Origin: Nitrososphaerota archaeon
GTDB lineage: Archaea > Thermoproteota > Nitrososphaeria > Nitrososphaerales > Gagatemarchaeaceae
Direction of reading: 5' to 3'
Length of the DNA: 64,000 nt
Assembly: GCA_029785085.1 (NCBI GenBank)
Contig: JAFMAI010000001.1
Location: 1-64,000, forward strand
Shown here: one piece after another, positions 25,708-35,275 of the stretch
How positions within the stretch are numbered: the stretch's first letter is position 1
Layout of the letters: every line of letters begins with the position of its first letter
Translations under genes and position numbers: made by a program
Notes under the pieces: generated by a model
Seen by the model: only the letters and a program-made list of their open reading frames with translations
Databases searched by the model: none
Told to the model about the DNA's origin: nothing

Positions 25708-28700
25708 ATGTGCGGGATTGTCGGGTGCGTAGCGGAAGAGCCGGTCGCAGGAATCCTTCTCGATGGCCTCAAGCGGGTCGAGTACAGAGGATATGACTCC
25801 GTTGGGATGGCGACGATCTCTTCAGGCGCGATCAACGTCCGCAAGGGGGTAGGCAGAGTGGAAGAGGTGGAAGGGAGGCTCGGAATGTCGAAGCTGCCCG
25901 GGGAGACGGGTATGGCTCATTGCCTGCATCCAAGCACGTATGTGCACCTGGCCAACGGAGCCGTCACAACGATTGAGAAGATGAACGTGAGAGACAAGGT
26001 ACTGTCTCTTGACCCCATCACGATGAAGATCGTCCCCGCGGTTGCGGTAAAATCAGCCCACAGGTCTCCGGAGGAACTCATCAGAATCAGAGTGGGGTCG
26101 ACCGAACTGGTGTGCAGCGAGAATCACACAATGATTGTATCGAGGGGAGGCAAGGTGGAGGAGAAGCTGGCGAGCGACGTGACGGTCGGCGACCTCTTGA
26201 TCCGGCCGAAGCGGATTGCAGTGGCCGGTAAACCGGCGAGACTGCGCCCAGTCGAATTGAAGCGCTACCATCGAATGGGGAAGGACGCGCCCCAAAGACT
26301 CCGCGTAGCGGTCAGAAAGTCAGGGATGGCGCTACAGGAGGCTGCTGACAGATGTGGGATAACTCTGGCTTATCTCGAACACATGTTGGCGGGGGACAGG
26401 ACGGTCAGGGAGGAGGTGCTCAAGACCATCTCTGAGCGACTGGGGGTCGACCTTCTCGCGGACGCGTCTCCAGTATCCCACTCGCACGGGAAGTTCGCTC
26501 ACCTTCCATCCAGCACTTCACCAAGGCTAATGCAGATTGTGGGATATGTCCTAGGTGACGGCGCCATACGTTCTAAGTCGATAAGATTGAAGGGCGCCGA
26601 CTTCGAGCTTCTCTCGCGGTACAGAGGCCTCTTCAAGGAAGTGTTCTCGGTTGACGCAAGGATTCTGAAGTCCCGCGAACCCGGGACCTGGGTGTTGCAC
26701 GTCAACAGCGTAGCCTTGCGGAACTGGTTCGCGCTCAACTTTGCCGACAGGAAGGAGGATTTTGTCTTCTCTCTTGGCGCTATGACTACCGAAGAAGTGG
26801 CCGCTTTCATCAGAGGACTCTTCGACGCCGAAGGCACCGTGAGCCTTTCCGCCGGCCAGTTGTCCCTTCGGATGACCGATCAGCATCTTGTCCGGACCGC
26901 GCAGTCGATGCTGCTCCGGTTAGGGGTTCAGGCATCGGTGAGATCGTTTGAACACGACCGAAAGTGGAACACCGTGTGGGAGCTCTCTGTGAGCGGCAGG
27001 GAGAATCTGGCGAAGTTTGCGTTGGCCGGGGCGACCGGGTCGCGAAAGAAGATGGCGGAACTGAGGCAAGCGAGTCTTGGTGCCAAGGGCGGCTCGTCGT
27101 ACGGTGCCTTTTCTGTGCCTCTGACGAAGTCCGAGCTTCGGAGGATGTTCCCGACACCGGGCCTGAACCGTTACTTGCAACGGGACGAATACCTCAGGGA
27201 TGCGACGGCGACCGCCGTTCATCAGAGAGTCCTCTGTCTCGAAGAGGGGCGTGGCCTGGCCAGTCTTCTAGACAGATTCCTTTCGAGTGAGTTGCTCTTT
27301 GAGAGGGTGAACAAAGTCGAGTGGATACCGGCAGACACAGACGTCTTGTACGACCTGGAGGTCGAGGGCACCCGAAACTTCATTGCGAATTGCGTGTTCA
27401 CGCACAACAGCCGGTGGGCGACCCACGGAGGAGTGACCGACGAGAACGCGCACCCCCACGCTTCGTGCGGTGGGCGGGTGGCGGTCGTCCATAACGGGAT
27501 AATCGAGAACTACATCCCCCTGAAGAAGAAGCTGGTCGCGAAGGGGCACAAGTTCAGGAGCGAGACGGACACCGAAGTGATACCGCACCTGATCGAAGAC
27601 GAGTACAAGAGCACGCGAGACCCCCTGAAAGCGACTTCTGCCGCGGTCAAGAAACTCAGAGGCCAGTATGCCATAGTGGCGATGTTCCAGGACAGGCCTG
27701 ACGTCATGACCGGGGCGCGCAAGGACGCCCCACTTGTCGTAGGGGTGGGGGACGGGATGATGTTCTTGGCCAGCGACGTCCTCGCGACCATCGGCCGCAC
27801 AGACCGCACCATCTTTCTGGACAACCACGAAGTGGTCGAAATCACGAAAGACGACGTCAAGATAGTCGGGCCAGACGGGAAGAGGGTCAGAAGGGACCCT
27901 GACCAGGTAGCCTGGGAGCTCTCCGATGTCACGAAGAGCGACTACGCCCACTTCACGCTGAAGGAGATCAACGAGCAGCCGAGGACAGTGGTCTCAGCGT
28001 CCGCCCAGGATCTGGGCAGGATGGAGAAGTTCGCCAGCGCGATAAGGAAGGCTAGGTCGCTATGCATCACCGCGTCGGGAACGTCCTATCACGCAGGGCT
28101 CCTGATGAAGTTCAGGCTGAACAAGGAGGCGAAGGTGAGGGCTGACGTGGTCGTGGCCGGGGAGCTCAAGGAGCACGAAGAGTTTCTGGGGAAAGGGTCG
28201 GTGCTCGTCGTGCTCTCACAGAGCGGAGAGACCGCCGACGTGATGGAGGCGGTGAGGGAGGCGAAGAAACGCGGGGCGAAGGTGTACTCGATCGTCAACG
28301 CCGCAGCCTCGTCTCTTGCCAGAGAGAGCGACGAGGTCCTCCTCCTCAACTGCGGCCCGGAGGTAGGGGTGGCTGCCACGAAGAGCTTCACGGCGCAGGT
28401 GGTAGTCGCCAACCTGGTGGTCGACGCGGTCCTCGGCAAGAGACGACCCAACAGGCTCGACTGGCTCTCGGGGGCCGTCGAGGAAGCCCTGAAGTGCGAC
28501 GGGCAGGTCAGGGAGCTGGCAAGGCAGTATGTCGAGAGACCGGACTTCTACTTTGTAGCCCGGGGATACGAGAGCCCCATGGCGCTCGAGGGCGCGCTGA
28601 AGCTGAAGGAGCTCTCCTACATACACGCGGAGGGCATGCCTGCAAGCGAACTCAAACACGGGACGCTCGCTCTCATCGAGAAGGGGACGCCCGTGGTGGT

Positions 28701-28962
28701 GATCAATCCGAGCGGGCCCAGCCACGCCGAGTCCTTGTCAAACGCTGAAGAGCTCAGGGCAAGGGGGGCAGACGTCATCGGGATCTCGGACGAGCGGGAC
28801 GAGGTATACAGGCACTTCATACGGGTCCCGAAGGTGCAGCCAGAGTTCGCGCCGGTGATAGAGGCGATTCCGCTCCAGCTGCTCGCCTATCACATGTCCG
28901 TGGCAAGGCGCAACGACCCGGACTATCCGCGGAACCTCGCGAAGTCCGTCACGGTGAAGTGA
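25708..28962 (+). CDS. glmS: Glutamine-fructose-6-phosphate aminotransferase interrupted by an intein
   Basis: N-terminal MCGIVGC (Cys nucleophile), YRGYDSVGMAT; extein GMAH | SRWATHGGVTDENAHPH; two SIS domains (ASGTSYHAGLL, VLSQSGETADV); C-terminal NLAKSVTVK. Confidence 0.96.
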   Translation: MCGIVGCVAEEPVAGILLDGLKRVEYRGYDSVGMATISSGAINVRKGVGRVEEVEGRLGMSKLPGETGMAHCLHPSTYVHLANGAVTTIEKMNVRDKVLSLDPITMKIVPAVAVKSAHRSPEELIRIRVGSTELVCSENHTMIVSRGGKVEEKLASDVTVGDLLIRPKRIAVAGKPARLRPVELKRYHRMGKDAPQRLRVAVRKSGMALQEAADRCGITLAYLEHMLAGDRTVREEVLKTISERLGVDLLADASPVSHSHGKFAHLPSSTSPRLMQIVGYVLGDGAIRSKSIRLKGADFELLSRYRGLFKEVFSVDARILKSREPGTWVLHVNSVALRNWFALNFADRKEDFVFSLGAMTTEEVAAFIRGLFDAEGTVSLSAGQLSLRMTDQHLVRTAQSMLLRLGVQASVRSFEHDRKWNTVWELSVSGRENLAKFALAGATGSRKKMAELRQASLGAKGGSSYGAFSVPLTKSELRRMFPTPGLNRYLQRDEYLRDATATAVHQRVLCLEEGRGLASLLDRFLSSELLFERVNKVEWIPADTDVLYDLEVEGTRNFIANCVFTHNSRWATHGGVTDENAHPHASCGGRVAVVHNGIIENYIPLKKKLVAKGHKFRSETDTEVIPHLIEDEYKSTRDPLKATSAAVKKLRGQYAIVAMFQDRPDVMTGARKDAPLVVGVGDGMMFLASDVLATIGRTDRTIFLDNHEVVEITKDDVKIVGPDGKRVRRDPDQVAWELSDVTKSDYAHFTLKEINEQPRTVVSASAQDLGRMEKFASAIRKARSLCITASGTSYHAGLLMKFRLNKEAKVRADVVVAGELKEHEEFLGKGSVLVVLSQSGETADVMEAVREAKKRGAKVYSIVNAAASSLARESDEVLLLNCGPEVGVAATKSFTAQVVVANLVVDAVLGKRRPNRLDWLSGAVEEALKCDGQVRELARQYVERPDFYFVARGYESPMALEGALKLKELSYIHAEGMPASELKHGTLALIEKGTPVVVINPSGPSHAESLSNAEELRARGADVIGISDERDEVYRHFIRVPKVQPEFAPVIEAIPLQLLAYHMSVARRNDPDYPRNLAKSVTVK
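25921..27408 (+). mobile_element. Intein in GlmS with LAGLIDADG endonuclease and XRE-like HTH
   Basis: Cys1 (CLHPSTYVHLANGAVTTIEKM), block B SENHTMIV, HTH RLRVAVRKSGMALQEAADRCGITLAYLEHMLAGDRTVREEVLKTISERLGVD, endonuclease motifs VGYVLGDGAIRS and IRGLFDAEGTVS, C-terminus FTHN followed by Ser+1; 496 aa. Confidence 0.95.
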
Positions 28963-29026
28963 CGGCCGGCCGCTCGGCTTGATTCCGCTCACAAAATAAT
29001 TAAGTGGACATTCCAGACGGTCCGCC

Positions 29027-30046
29027 GTGGCATCAAAGAAGGAAGTGCTTTCGAAACCGCTGACCACGATCGATGTCGGCAAGAAGAGCATCTCGGCACT
29101 GCTGGACGAGATGTCTCAAACTGGCTTCCAGGGTAAGAAGCTCGGTGAAGTGGCGAAGATTTGGGCTGAGATGGCCAAACAGAAGGACCTTACCGTCTTC
29201 ATAGGGCTCACCGGCTCCCTCAGCACCACCGGCCAGTGGAAGATCATACGATGGCTGGTTGAGCACAGATACGTCGACGTCGTAGTAAGCACTGGCGCCA
29301 ACATCTCCGAGGACCTTCTCGAGGCGCTCGGGTATCACTACTACCAGGGGACCTGGCTGGCCGACGATGAGGAGCTGCTCAAGATGAAGATAGACAGGTA
29401 CTACGACGTGTATGCCGACGAGATGCAGTATCGGAAGCTGGAGCGGACCATCTACGACTTCGCGAACACCCTCGACGAGGAGAAGGTCTATTCGACCAGG
29501 GAGTTCCTATACCAGTTCGGAGAGTTCCTGAACAAGAAGGGGGTCGACAGCATAGTGGCTGCGGCGCAGAGGGCGAAAGTCCCGATCTACTCCCCCGGTC
29601 TGATAGACAGCGGCTATGGAGTGGCGTTGAGCCTCCTGCGACGCGAGAAGGGCAAGATGATAAGGCTGGACCAGACGAAAGACATGGAGGAACTGGCCCA
29701 GATAGCTGAGAGGACCAAGAAGACCGGCGTGGTCTACCTGGGGGGCGGCGTCCCCAAGGACACGATTCAGCTCTCCACCATAATCAAGTCGCTATCGAAG
29801 GGCGGGAAAGAAGAGACGCCTCACGAATACGCGATACAGATAACGGCCGACAGCCCCCAGTGGGGGGGACTGTCTGGGTGCACCCTCGAAGAGGCGATCA
29901 GTTGGGGGAAGATAAAGTCCGACGGCAAGAAGGCGACGCTGTACGCCGACATCACCCTGGCGCTGCCCATCGTGGCCCATGCCCTGAACGAGAAGACTTC
30001 CGGGAGGAGCTACCCTCCGGACCTGTCCTGGGTCTTCAAGAACTAG
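29027..30046 (+). CDS. dys: Deoxyhypusine synthase
   Basis: FIGLTGSLSTTGQWKIIRWLVEHRYVDVVVSTGANISEDL...ITADSPQWGGLSGCTLEEAISWGK. Confidence 0.95.
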   Translation: MASKKEVLSKPLTTIDVGKKSISALLDEMSQTGFQGKKLGEVAKIWAEMAKQKDLTVFIGLTGSLSTTGQWKIIRWLVEHRYVDVVVSTGANISEDLLEALGYHYYQGTWLADDEELLKMKIDRYYDVYADEMQYRKLERTIYDFANTLDEEKVYSTREFLYQFGEFLNKKGVDSIVAAAQRAKVPIYSPGLIDSGYGVALSLLRREKGKMIRLDQTKDMEELAQIAERTKKTGVVYLGGGVPKDTIQLSTIIKSLSKGGKEETPHEYAIQITADSPQWGGLSGCTLEEAISWGKIKSDGKKATLYADITLALPIVAHALNEKTSGRSYPPDLSWVFKN

Positions 30047-31379
30047 CCGTCGAGGCAGAGCCACGCCGCTGTCGGCGGCGCCCCGGGCCGAGCAGCCCAT
30101 CGACGGTCTCCCTGCATCGCCTGGCCAGGTCGACAGAATCCCCTAGGTACGCGACTGGATCCGAGCCAGGGGAGAAGCTACCGCGGCCGACCGAGGCCCT
30201 GACCTTCTCGTAGCCTTCGACGTCTCCAGCCAGCCTTTTCACTATCTGTGCCCTCTCGGCAAGGATTTCAGGGTGCGCCTTCAGATCGTCGCGCATGAAC
30301 GAGCGCTCCACCTTCATGGAAGAGAGGGAGCGCGCCAGCCTCTTGCACGCCACCAACGAGTGGGCCAACCCCTGGCCGACCATCCTCCGGACGACTGAGT
30401 CGGACAGGTCCCGCTGGAGCCTGGTGTGCTGGAGCCTGTAGGCGGCCATCATGAGGAGCGAGGTAGACGTGTCAGCCTGCCCCTCGGCGTTCTCCAGGTC
30501 GACTGGGTTCTCCTTCTGAGGCATTGTCGAAGAGCTCACCTTCCCTGGGCGGACGAAGCGGACGTAGTCCAGCGCCTGGTAGAGCCAGAGGTCCCTTGCC
30601 AGGGAGGCGGTCAGCTGGTTGATGTTGATCACCGTGTGGAGAATGTCAGATAGCCTCTCCCCGGGGACGACCTGCGTGGAGTAGGGGGCAGCCTCCACCC
30701 TAAACCCTTCGACGAACCTCGCGAGCTCCGCGGGCCAGTCGAGGTCGGCAAGCAGCCCGAAGGATGCGTAGGTCCCCACCGCGCCGGAGAACTTCGCCAT
30801 CGGCGTCAGGCCCCTGAGGCGGCAGACCCGCTCCGCGAACCTGTAACCGAAGACGGCCATCTCCTTCCCGAAGGTCGTAGGAACAGCCGGCTTGCCATGG
30901 GTCCTTGCGACCATGGCCGACGTCGCCTCCTTCACCGCGAGGTCGGCGAGGGAATCTGCCAGGGATGAATAGGCGGGGATGAGCACCTCGTCTATGGCGG
31001 CCTTCTGGAGCGTCGCGTAGGAAAGGCTGTTGGTGTCCTCGCTCGTCAGGCCGAGGTGAACGAAGGGCGCAAGTTTCCCAGAACCTGACCTCGACAGGCG
31101 CTGCCTGATGTATACCTCCACGGCCTTGACGTCGTGGCCCAACTCTCCTTCGAGTTTCTCCAATGCGGCCATGTCGGCGTCGACCTTGGGCACCCTCACG
31201 TTCGGCGCGACCCCCAGCCTGACCAGCAGCCCGAGGTATCCCATCTCGACGGTGACCCTGGCCTCCATCAGGGCTCGATCGGAGAAGTAGCGGCCCAGAG
31301 GGGCGGCCTCGCGACGGTACCGGCCGTCTATGGGAGAGATGGCGTCATAGCTCAATGGTCTTCGACCTTTCTTCCCCAT
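30036..31379 (-). CDS. purB: Adenylosuccinate lyase; start between 31355 and 31379
   Basis: YDAISPIDGRYRREAAPLGRYFSDRALMEARV...GLTSEDTN...SSTMPQKENPVDLEN. Confidence 0.94.
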   Translation of the reverse strand: MGKKGRRPLSYDAISPIDGRYRREAAPLGRYFSDRALMEARVTVEMGYLGLLVRLGVAPNVRVPKVDADMAALEKLEGELGHDVKAVEVYIRQRLSRSGSGKLAPFVHLGLTSEDTNSLSYATLQKAAIDEVLIPAYSSLADSLADLAVKEATSAMVARTHGKPAVPTTFGKEMAVFGYRFAERVCRLRGLTPMAKFSGAVGTYASFGLLADLDWPAELARFVEGFRVEAAPYSTQVVPGERLSDILHTVININQLTASLARDLWLYQALDYVRFVRPGKVSSSTMPQKENPVDLENAEGQADTSTSLLMMAAYRLQHTRLQRDLSDSVVRRMVGQGLAHSLVACKRLARSLSSMKVERSFMRDDLKAHPEILAERAQIVKRLAGDVEGYEKVRASVGRGSFSPGSDPVAYLGDSVDLARRCRETVDGLLGPGRRRQRRGSASTASS

Positions 31380-32583
31380 GAGACATGAACCGTACCCTGA
31401 CCCCCAGCTGATCCTCGATGTAACTGACGAGACGCTTCCCCTCCGCAGGCAGGCCGTGCTCGAAGTCGGCTCCACGCAGCGATAGAGGGGTGTCCAGCAC
31501 CGGCTGAGCTTGGTCCAGGGCACCCATGGCACTCTGGAAGTCAGTGGTCTCGCTCCCGTTCAGCTTGTATGCGACGCAGACCTTCACATCGTCCATCCTT
31601 GAGAGCACGTCCAGCTTTGTCACCGCGACCTCCTCGACGCCGTTGAGCCGTATGGTATACTTCAGCGACACCAGGTCGAGCCAGCCGACCCTTCTGGGCC
31701 TCCCGGTCGTGGCGCCGTACTCGTTCCCCAGCGTGCGTAGCCTTTCTGCGCTCTCTCCTGCTATCTCCGAGGGAAACGGACCGCTCCCAACCCTCGTGGC
31801 GTAGCACTTCATTACGCCCAGGGCCTTCCCAGCCAGCTTCGGAGGTATCCCCAGGGCCGCTGGGATGTAGCTCGCGGTGGTATGGGTGGACGTGACGTAA
31901 GGGTAGCTGCCGTGCAGCAGGTCGAGAAGGGTTCCCTGGGACCCTTCGTATAGGACGCTCCCTCCTGCGTCTGCGATGCTCTCGATTCTTCCTGCAACGT
32001 CCCCGGTCAACCGTCCCAGGAGTTCGTGCGAGGAGGCAGCCCAGGCGGCCAGGCGTGCCGGGTCCAGGGAGAGGGCCTTGTAGAACGAAGCGAGCGGAGC
32101 GAAGTCGAACCCGGCGGCCAAGTCCCCGGCCCTAGGGCTCAGGCGCAGGGCGCGCAGCGCATAGGACGGCCCGATCCCCCGCTTCGTTGTCCCGAGCGCG
32201 GCAGTTCCACGTGCCCCTTCCAACATGGCGTCGAAATCCTTGTCCACCGGCGTGACCAGGGTGCACCTGGAGTCGACGAGCAGCCTGCTCCTGGCCTCCT
32301 CCGGGAGAAGCGCGAGCTCCTCGGCCAGCACCTCAGGGTCGGCTGCGACCCCGGCTCCGATGAGGAGTTGCTTCCCTTTCAGCGCCCCCGACGGGACGAG
32401 GTGGAAGGTGTACTTCTTGGTCCCGATGACCACGGTGTGCCCGGCGTTGCTGCCTCCGTTGAACCTCGCTACAGCGTCGTACCCCGAGGCGAGGTAGTCG
32501 ACAATCTTCCCCTTGCCCTCATCCCCCCACTGCAGCCCTACGACGGATAGGTTGGCCGTGTCAGACCACCCTCTGTATGTCAT
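31345..32583 (-). CDS. purA: Adenylosuccinate synthetase
   Basis: VVGLQWGDEGKGKIVDYLA...FNGGSNAGHTVV...TTKRGIGPSYALRALRLS...YEGSQGTLLDLLHGSYPYVTS. Confidence 0.95.
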   Translation of the reverse strand: MTYRGWSDTANLSVVGLQWGDEGKGKIVDYLASGYDAVARFNGGSNAGHTVVIGTKKYTFHLVPSGALKGKQLLIGAGVAADPEVLAEELALLPEEARSRLLVDSRCTLVTPVDKDFDAMLEGARGTAALGTTKRGIGPSYALRALRLSPRAGDLAAGFDFAPLASFYKALSLDPARLAAWAASSHELLGRLTGDVAGRIESIADAGGSVLYEGSQGTLLDLLHGSYPYVTSTHTTASYIPAALGIPPKLAGKALGVMKCYATRVGSGPFPSEIAGESAERLRTLGNEYGATTGRPRRVGWLDLVSLKYTIRLNGVEEVAVTKLDVLSRMDDVKVCVAYKLNGSETTDFQSAMGALDQAQPVLDTPLSLRGADFEHGLPAEGKRLVSYIEDQLGVRVRFMSHGEERSKTIEL

Positions 32584-34036
32584 GCGGGAGGCTCTCCTTG
32601 TACCCGGCGGAGGTGATCCTCATGAACTCTGACTTCTTCCTTAGCTCGCCGAGGTCGTGGGCCCCCGAGTAGCTCATCCCTGACCGGAGTCCCCCTACAA
32701 GCTGCCTGACAACCTCGTCCACCCGCCCCTTGTATGGAATCAGCCCCTCCACCCCCTCTGGGACGCTCTCTTCGATTACCTCTCCCACCAGTTCGTCCTC
32801 CTTCGGGCCCGATCCCCCTGTCTCCCGTACCCTCCGGTCTACCGTCGCCGCCAGGGATGCCATCCCCCTGGTGAGCTTGTACCTGACCCCCTCCCTTAGA
32901 ATCGTGGGACCGGGGCTCTCTTCCGTGCCTGCGAACAGACTCCCGACCATTACCGACGAAGCCCCTGCAGCCAGCGCCTTCGTCAGATCCCCCGGGTTCC
33001 TTATCCCTCCGTCGCCTATGATGGGGACGCCGCTGTCTGCCGCCCCCGCGGCGCTGTCCATGATGGCTGTGAGCTGCGGTACGCCGGAGCCGGTGACCAC
33101 GCGCGTGACGCAGATGCTCCCAGAGCCGACGCCAACCTTGACCGAATCGGCCCCCGCCCGGATGAGATCCAGGGCCCCCCTGGCGGTCGCCACGTTCCCG
33201 GCGACCACTTCCACGTCTCCCAGCTCGCGTTTTATCTCCTTCAGCGTGTCGATGGCGTAAGCAGAGTGGCCGTGGGCTATGTCGACCACCAGGGCGTCGG
33301 CGCCGGCGTCGAGCAGCTTCCGCGAGCGCTCCATGTGGTCCCCTTTGACCCCCACTGCTGCCCCCACCCGCAGGCGGCCTTTGGCGTCCTTGGTCGCGTT
33401 TGGAAACTGCTTGCGTTTCATTATGTCCTTCGAGGTTATCAGCCCGGCGAGCCTCCCCTTGCTGTCAAGCAGAGGAAGCTTCTCGACCTTGTGGTCGTGG
33501 AGGAGCTTCTTCGCTTCTTCCATGCTCACCCCCTTGCGAGCGGTGACAAGCTTCCGCCTCGGGGTCATGACCTCCTTCACCGCCCTGTCCAGGTCGTCCT
33601 CCAGGGTTATGTCGCGCCTGGTGAGAAGCCCGAGGACATTCCTCGACCCGTCTACTATCACTATGCCCCCTATGTCTCTGTCCCCGATGACATTCTGGGC
33701 CTCGCTGACGCTCCTGTCCGGGCCGAGGGTGATAGGGTCATCTATGACCACCCCCTCGGACCTCTTCACCTTCAGGACCTCGGCCACCTGCTCCTCGATC
33801 GTGAGGAACCTGTGTATCACCCCGATCCCTCCCAGCCTGGCGAGGGCGATGGCCATGGATGACTCGGTCACAGTGTCCATGTTGGCGCTGACTATTGGAA
33901 TGCTGAGCGTGATCTTCCTTGAGAAGCGGGTCCGAGTATCGGCGTCCCTGCGGGACTTCACGTCCGAGAACTTCGGGACGAGAAGTACGTCGTCGAAAGT
34001 GAGGCCGACACGCATGTCGGAACCCGAATCCTTCAC
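32561..34036 (-). CDS. guaB: IMP dehydrogenase
   Basis: [18 protein letters not shown]-domain pair, [65 protein letters not shown]. Confidence 0.96.
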   Translation of the reverse strand: MKDSGSDMRVGLTFDDVLLVPKFSDVKSRRDADTRTRFSRKITLSIPIVSANMDTVTESSMAIALARLGGIGVIHRFLTIEEQVAEVLKVKRSEGVVIDDPITLGPDRSVSEAQNVIGDRDIGGIVIVDGSRNVLGLLTRRDITLEDDLDRAVKEVMTPRRKLVTARKGVSMEEAKKLLHDHKVEKLPLLDSKGRLAGLITSKDIMKRKQFPNATKDAKGRLRVGAAVGVKGDHMERSRKLLDAGADALVVDIAHGHSAYAIDTLKEIKRELGDVEVVAGNVATARGALDLIRAGADSVKVGVGSGSICVTRVVTGSGVPQLTAIMDSAAGAADSGVPIIGDGGIRNPGDLTKALAAGASSVMVGSLFAGTEESPGPTILREGVRYKLTRGMASLAATVDRRVRETGGSGPKEDELVGEVIEESVPEGVEGLIPYKGRVDEVVRQLVGGLRSGMSYSGAHDLGELRKKSEFMRITSAGYKESLPHDIQRVV

Positions 34037-34095
34037 TTGACTTCGGGTTGATTCCTCTGTTTATAGTGTTTTGGGCTTGAGCGCCGGGACTGGGA

Positions 34096-34120
34096 CTTTC
34101 ATCCTCTCCTCGGAGAGGAG
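34096..34120 (-). other. tRNA intron 3 (T-loop, about 59/60), CTCCTCTCCGAGGAGAGGATGAAAG
   Basis: Removal restores T-loop TTCAAAT between CTGGG and CCCAG; insert contains CTCCTC/GAGGAG hairpin. Boundary may shift by 1 nt. Confidence 0.8.
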
Positions 34121-34154
34121 TTTGAACCCAGAACCCGCTTTCGCGAGACAGGCT

Positions 34155-34170
34155 CGCCGGTCAGACGCAA
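34155..34170 (-). other. tRNA intron 2 (canonical position 37/38), TTGCGTCTGACCGGCG
   Basis: Lies between CTGGAA and A-GCCTG; removal gives a 7-nt anticodon loop CTGGAAA. Confidence 0.75.
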
Positions 34171-34178
34171 TTCCAGGC

Positions 34179-34194
34179 TTGCGCGAAGCACTCA
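34179..34194 (-). other. tRNA intron 1 (position 29/30), TGAGTGCTTCGCGCAA
   Basis: Removal restores CAGGC, which pairs perfectly with GCCTG. Confidence 0.75.
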
Positions 34195-34255
34195 CTGCGC
34201 CCTACCAGATTAGGCGATCCCGGCATTCACAAGCCTCGATTGGGGCGCTTAAAAC

Positions 34256-35275
34256 CTAACCCGAATCCCGGACCTTCCCTGCCTCGGCCTTCCCCCCATG
34301 AGACTTCCACATGCGAGGGTAGGTGCCCGCCTTCATCACTACGCGGCCGGTTGACGCTGCGAGTCCCCGCTTCAGCGGTCGGAGCTCGTCGGCCGAGAGG
34401 AGGGCCTTGCCTATGGCTACCAGCTCCCCCTTGGCGCTCATTATTGCGACCGGGTCGTCCTTCTTGATCCCCGACGAGAGCGAAAGAATGCCTGGGATGC
34501 CGAGCCGGGCGCCATGGCAGATGGCGTCGACCGCGGAGTCGCGAATGACGATCCTACCCACTGGTCCCAGGGACTGCTCCACCGGGAGCACCAGCTTCCT
34601 GATCGGCCCTTCGTCCCCTGCCTTCATGCGGAACACCGCGTCGCTTAGCTGGTGGAGTGTGACGAACCCCCTCTCCTCGGTCAGAGGCCCCACCTTGGTG
34701 CGCCTTAGCTCCACCATGGTAGCGCCCACGCCAAGCACCTCCCCCAGGTCGTAGATCAGCTTCCGTATGTACGTCCCGGACTGGCAGAGCACCCTGAAGA
34801 GATGCAGGTTCCCTGCTGACTCCTCAATCTCGAACTCGTAGACGGTCCGTGCTCTGGTCTGCCTGGACACAGAAGAGCGCTGCGGGGGGCGCTGGAAGAT
34901 CTCGCCAGTGAACTCCGCCTTCACCCTGTCGAGCTCCTTCTTGGGCACTGAGGAGTGGACTCTCATCACCCCACGGTACTCCTTCGGGTAGAGCAACAGC
35001 AAGCTAAGGGCCCTGGTCGACTGACCGAACCCGATGGGGAGGAGCCCGGATACTGGGGGGTCGAGGGTGCCGCTGTGTCCAGCCTTCTCCATGCCGAGGA
35101 GCTTTCTGGTCCAGGCGACCACTTCATGGCTGGTAGGGCCCCGTGGCTTGTCAAGTGGGACGAGGCCGTAGTCGAGCAGCGACTGAATGGGCCTCGAGGC
35201 GGGCGAGCACCCGTACTCTGGGTCCGACGCCTCTTCGTCGAGGACCAGCGTCTTCTGGGGCTGCATGTCAGTCAC
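34256..35275 (-). CDS. cbf5: tRNA/rRNA pseudouridine synthase Cbf5 (TruB family)
   Basis: GLVPLDKPRGPTSHEVVAWTRKLLGMEKAGHSGTLDPPVSGLLPIGFGQSTR; C-terminal PUA domain. Confidence 0.95.
   Translation of the reverse strand: MTDMQPQKTLVLDEEASDPEYGCSPASRPIQSLLDYGLVPLDKPRGPTSHEVVAWTRKLLGMEKAGHSGTLDPPVSGLLPIGFGQSTRALSLLLLYPKEYRGVMRVHSSVPKKELDRVKAEFTGEIFQRPPQRSSVSRQTRARTVYEFEIEESAGNLHLFRVLCQSGTYIRKLIYDLGEVLGVGATMVELRRTKVGPLTEERGFVTLHQLSDAVFRMKAGDEGPIRKLVLPVEQSLGPVGRIVIRDSAVDAICHGARLGIPGILSLSSGIKKDDPVAIMSAKGELVAIGKALLSADELRPLKRGLAASTGRVVMKAGTYPRMWKSHGGKAEAGKVRDSG

Larger units (their letters stand above)
34082..34224 (-). tRNA. tRNA-Ser(GGA), three introns predicted
   Basis: Acceptor GCCGGGA/TCCCGGC, D-arm GCCT-AATCTGGTA-GGGC, anticodon arm CAGGC-CTGGAAA-GCCTG, long variable arm CTCGC-GAAA-GCGGG, T-arm CTGGG-TTCAAAT-CCCAG once three insertions are removed (86 nt spliced). 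Confidence 0.85.
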
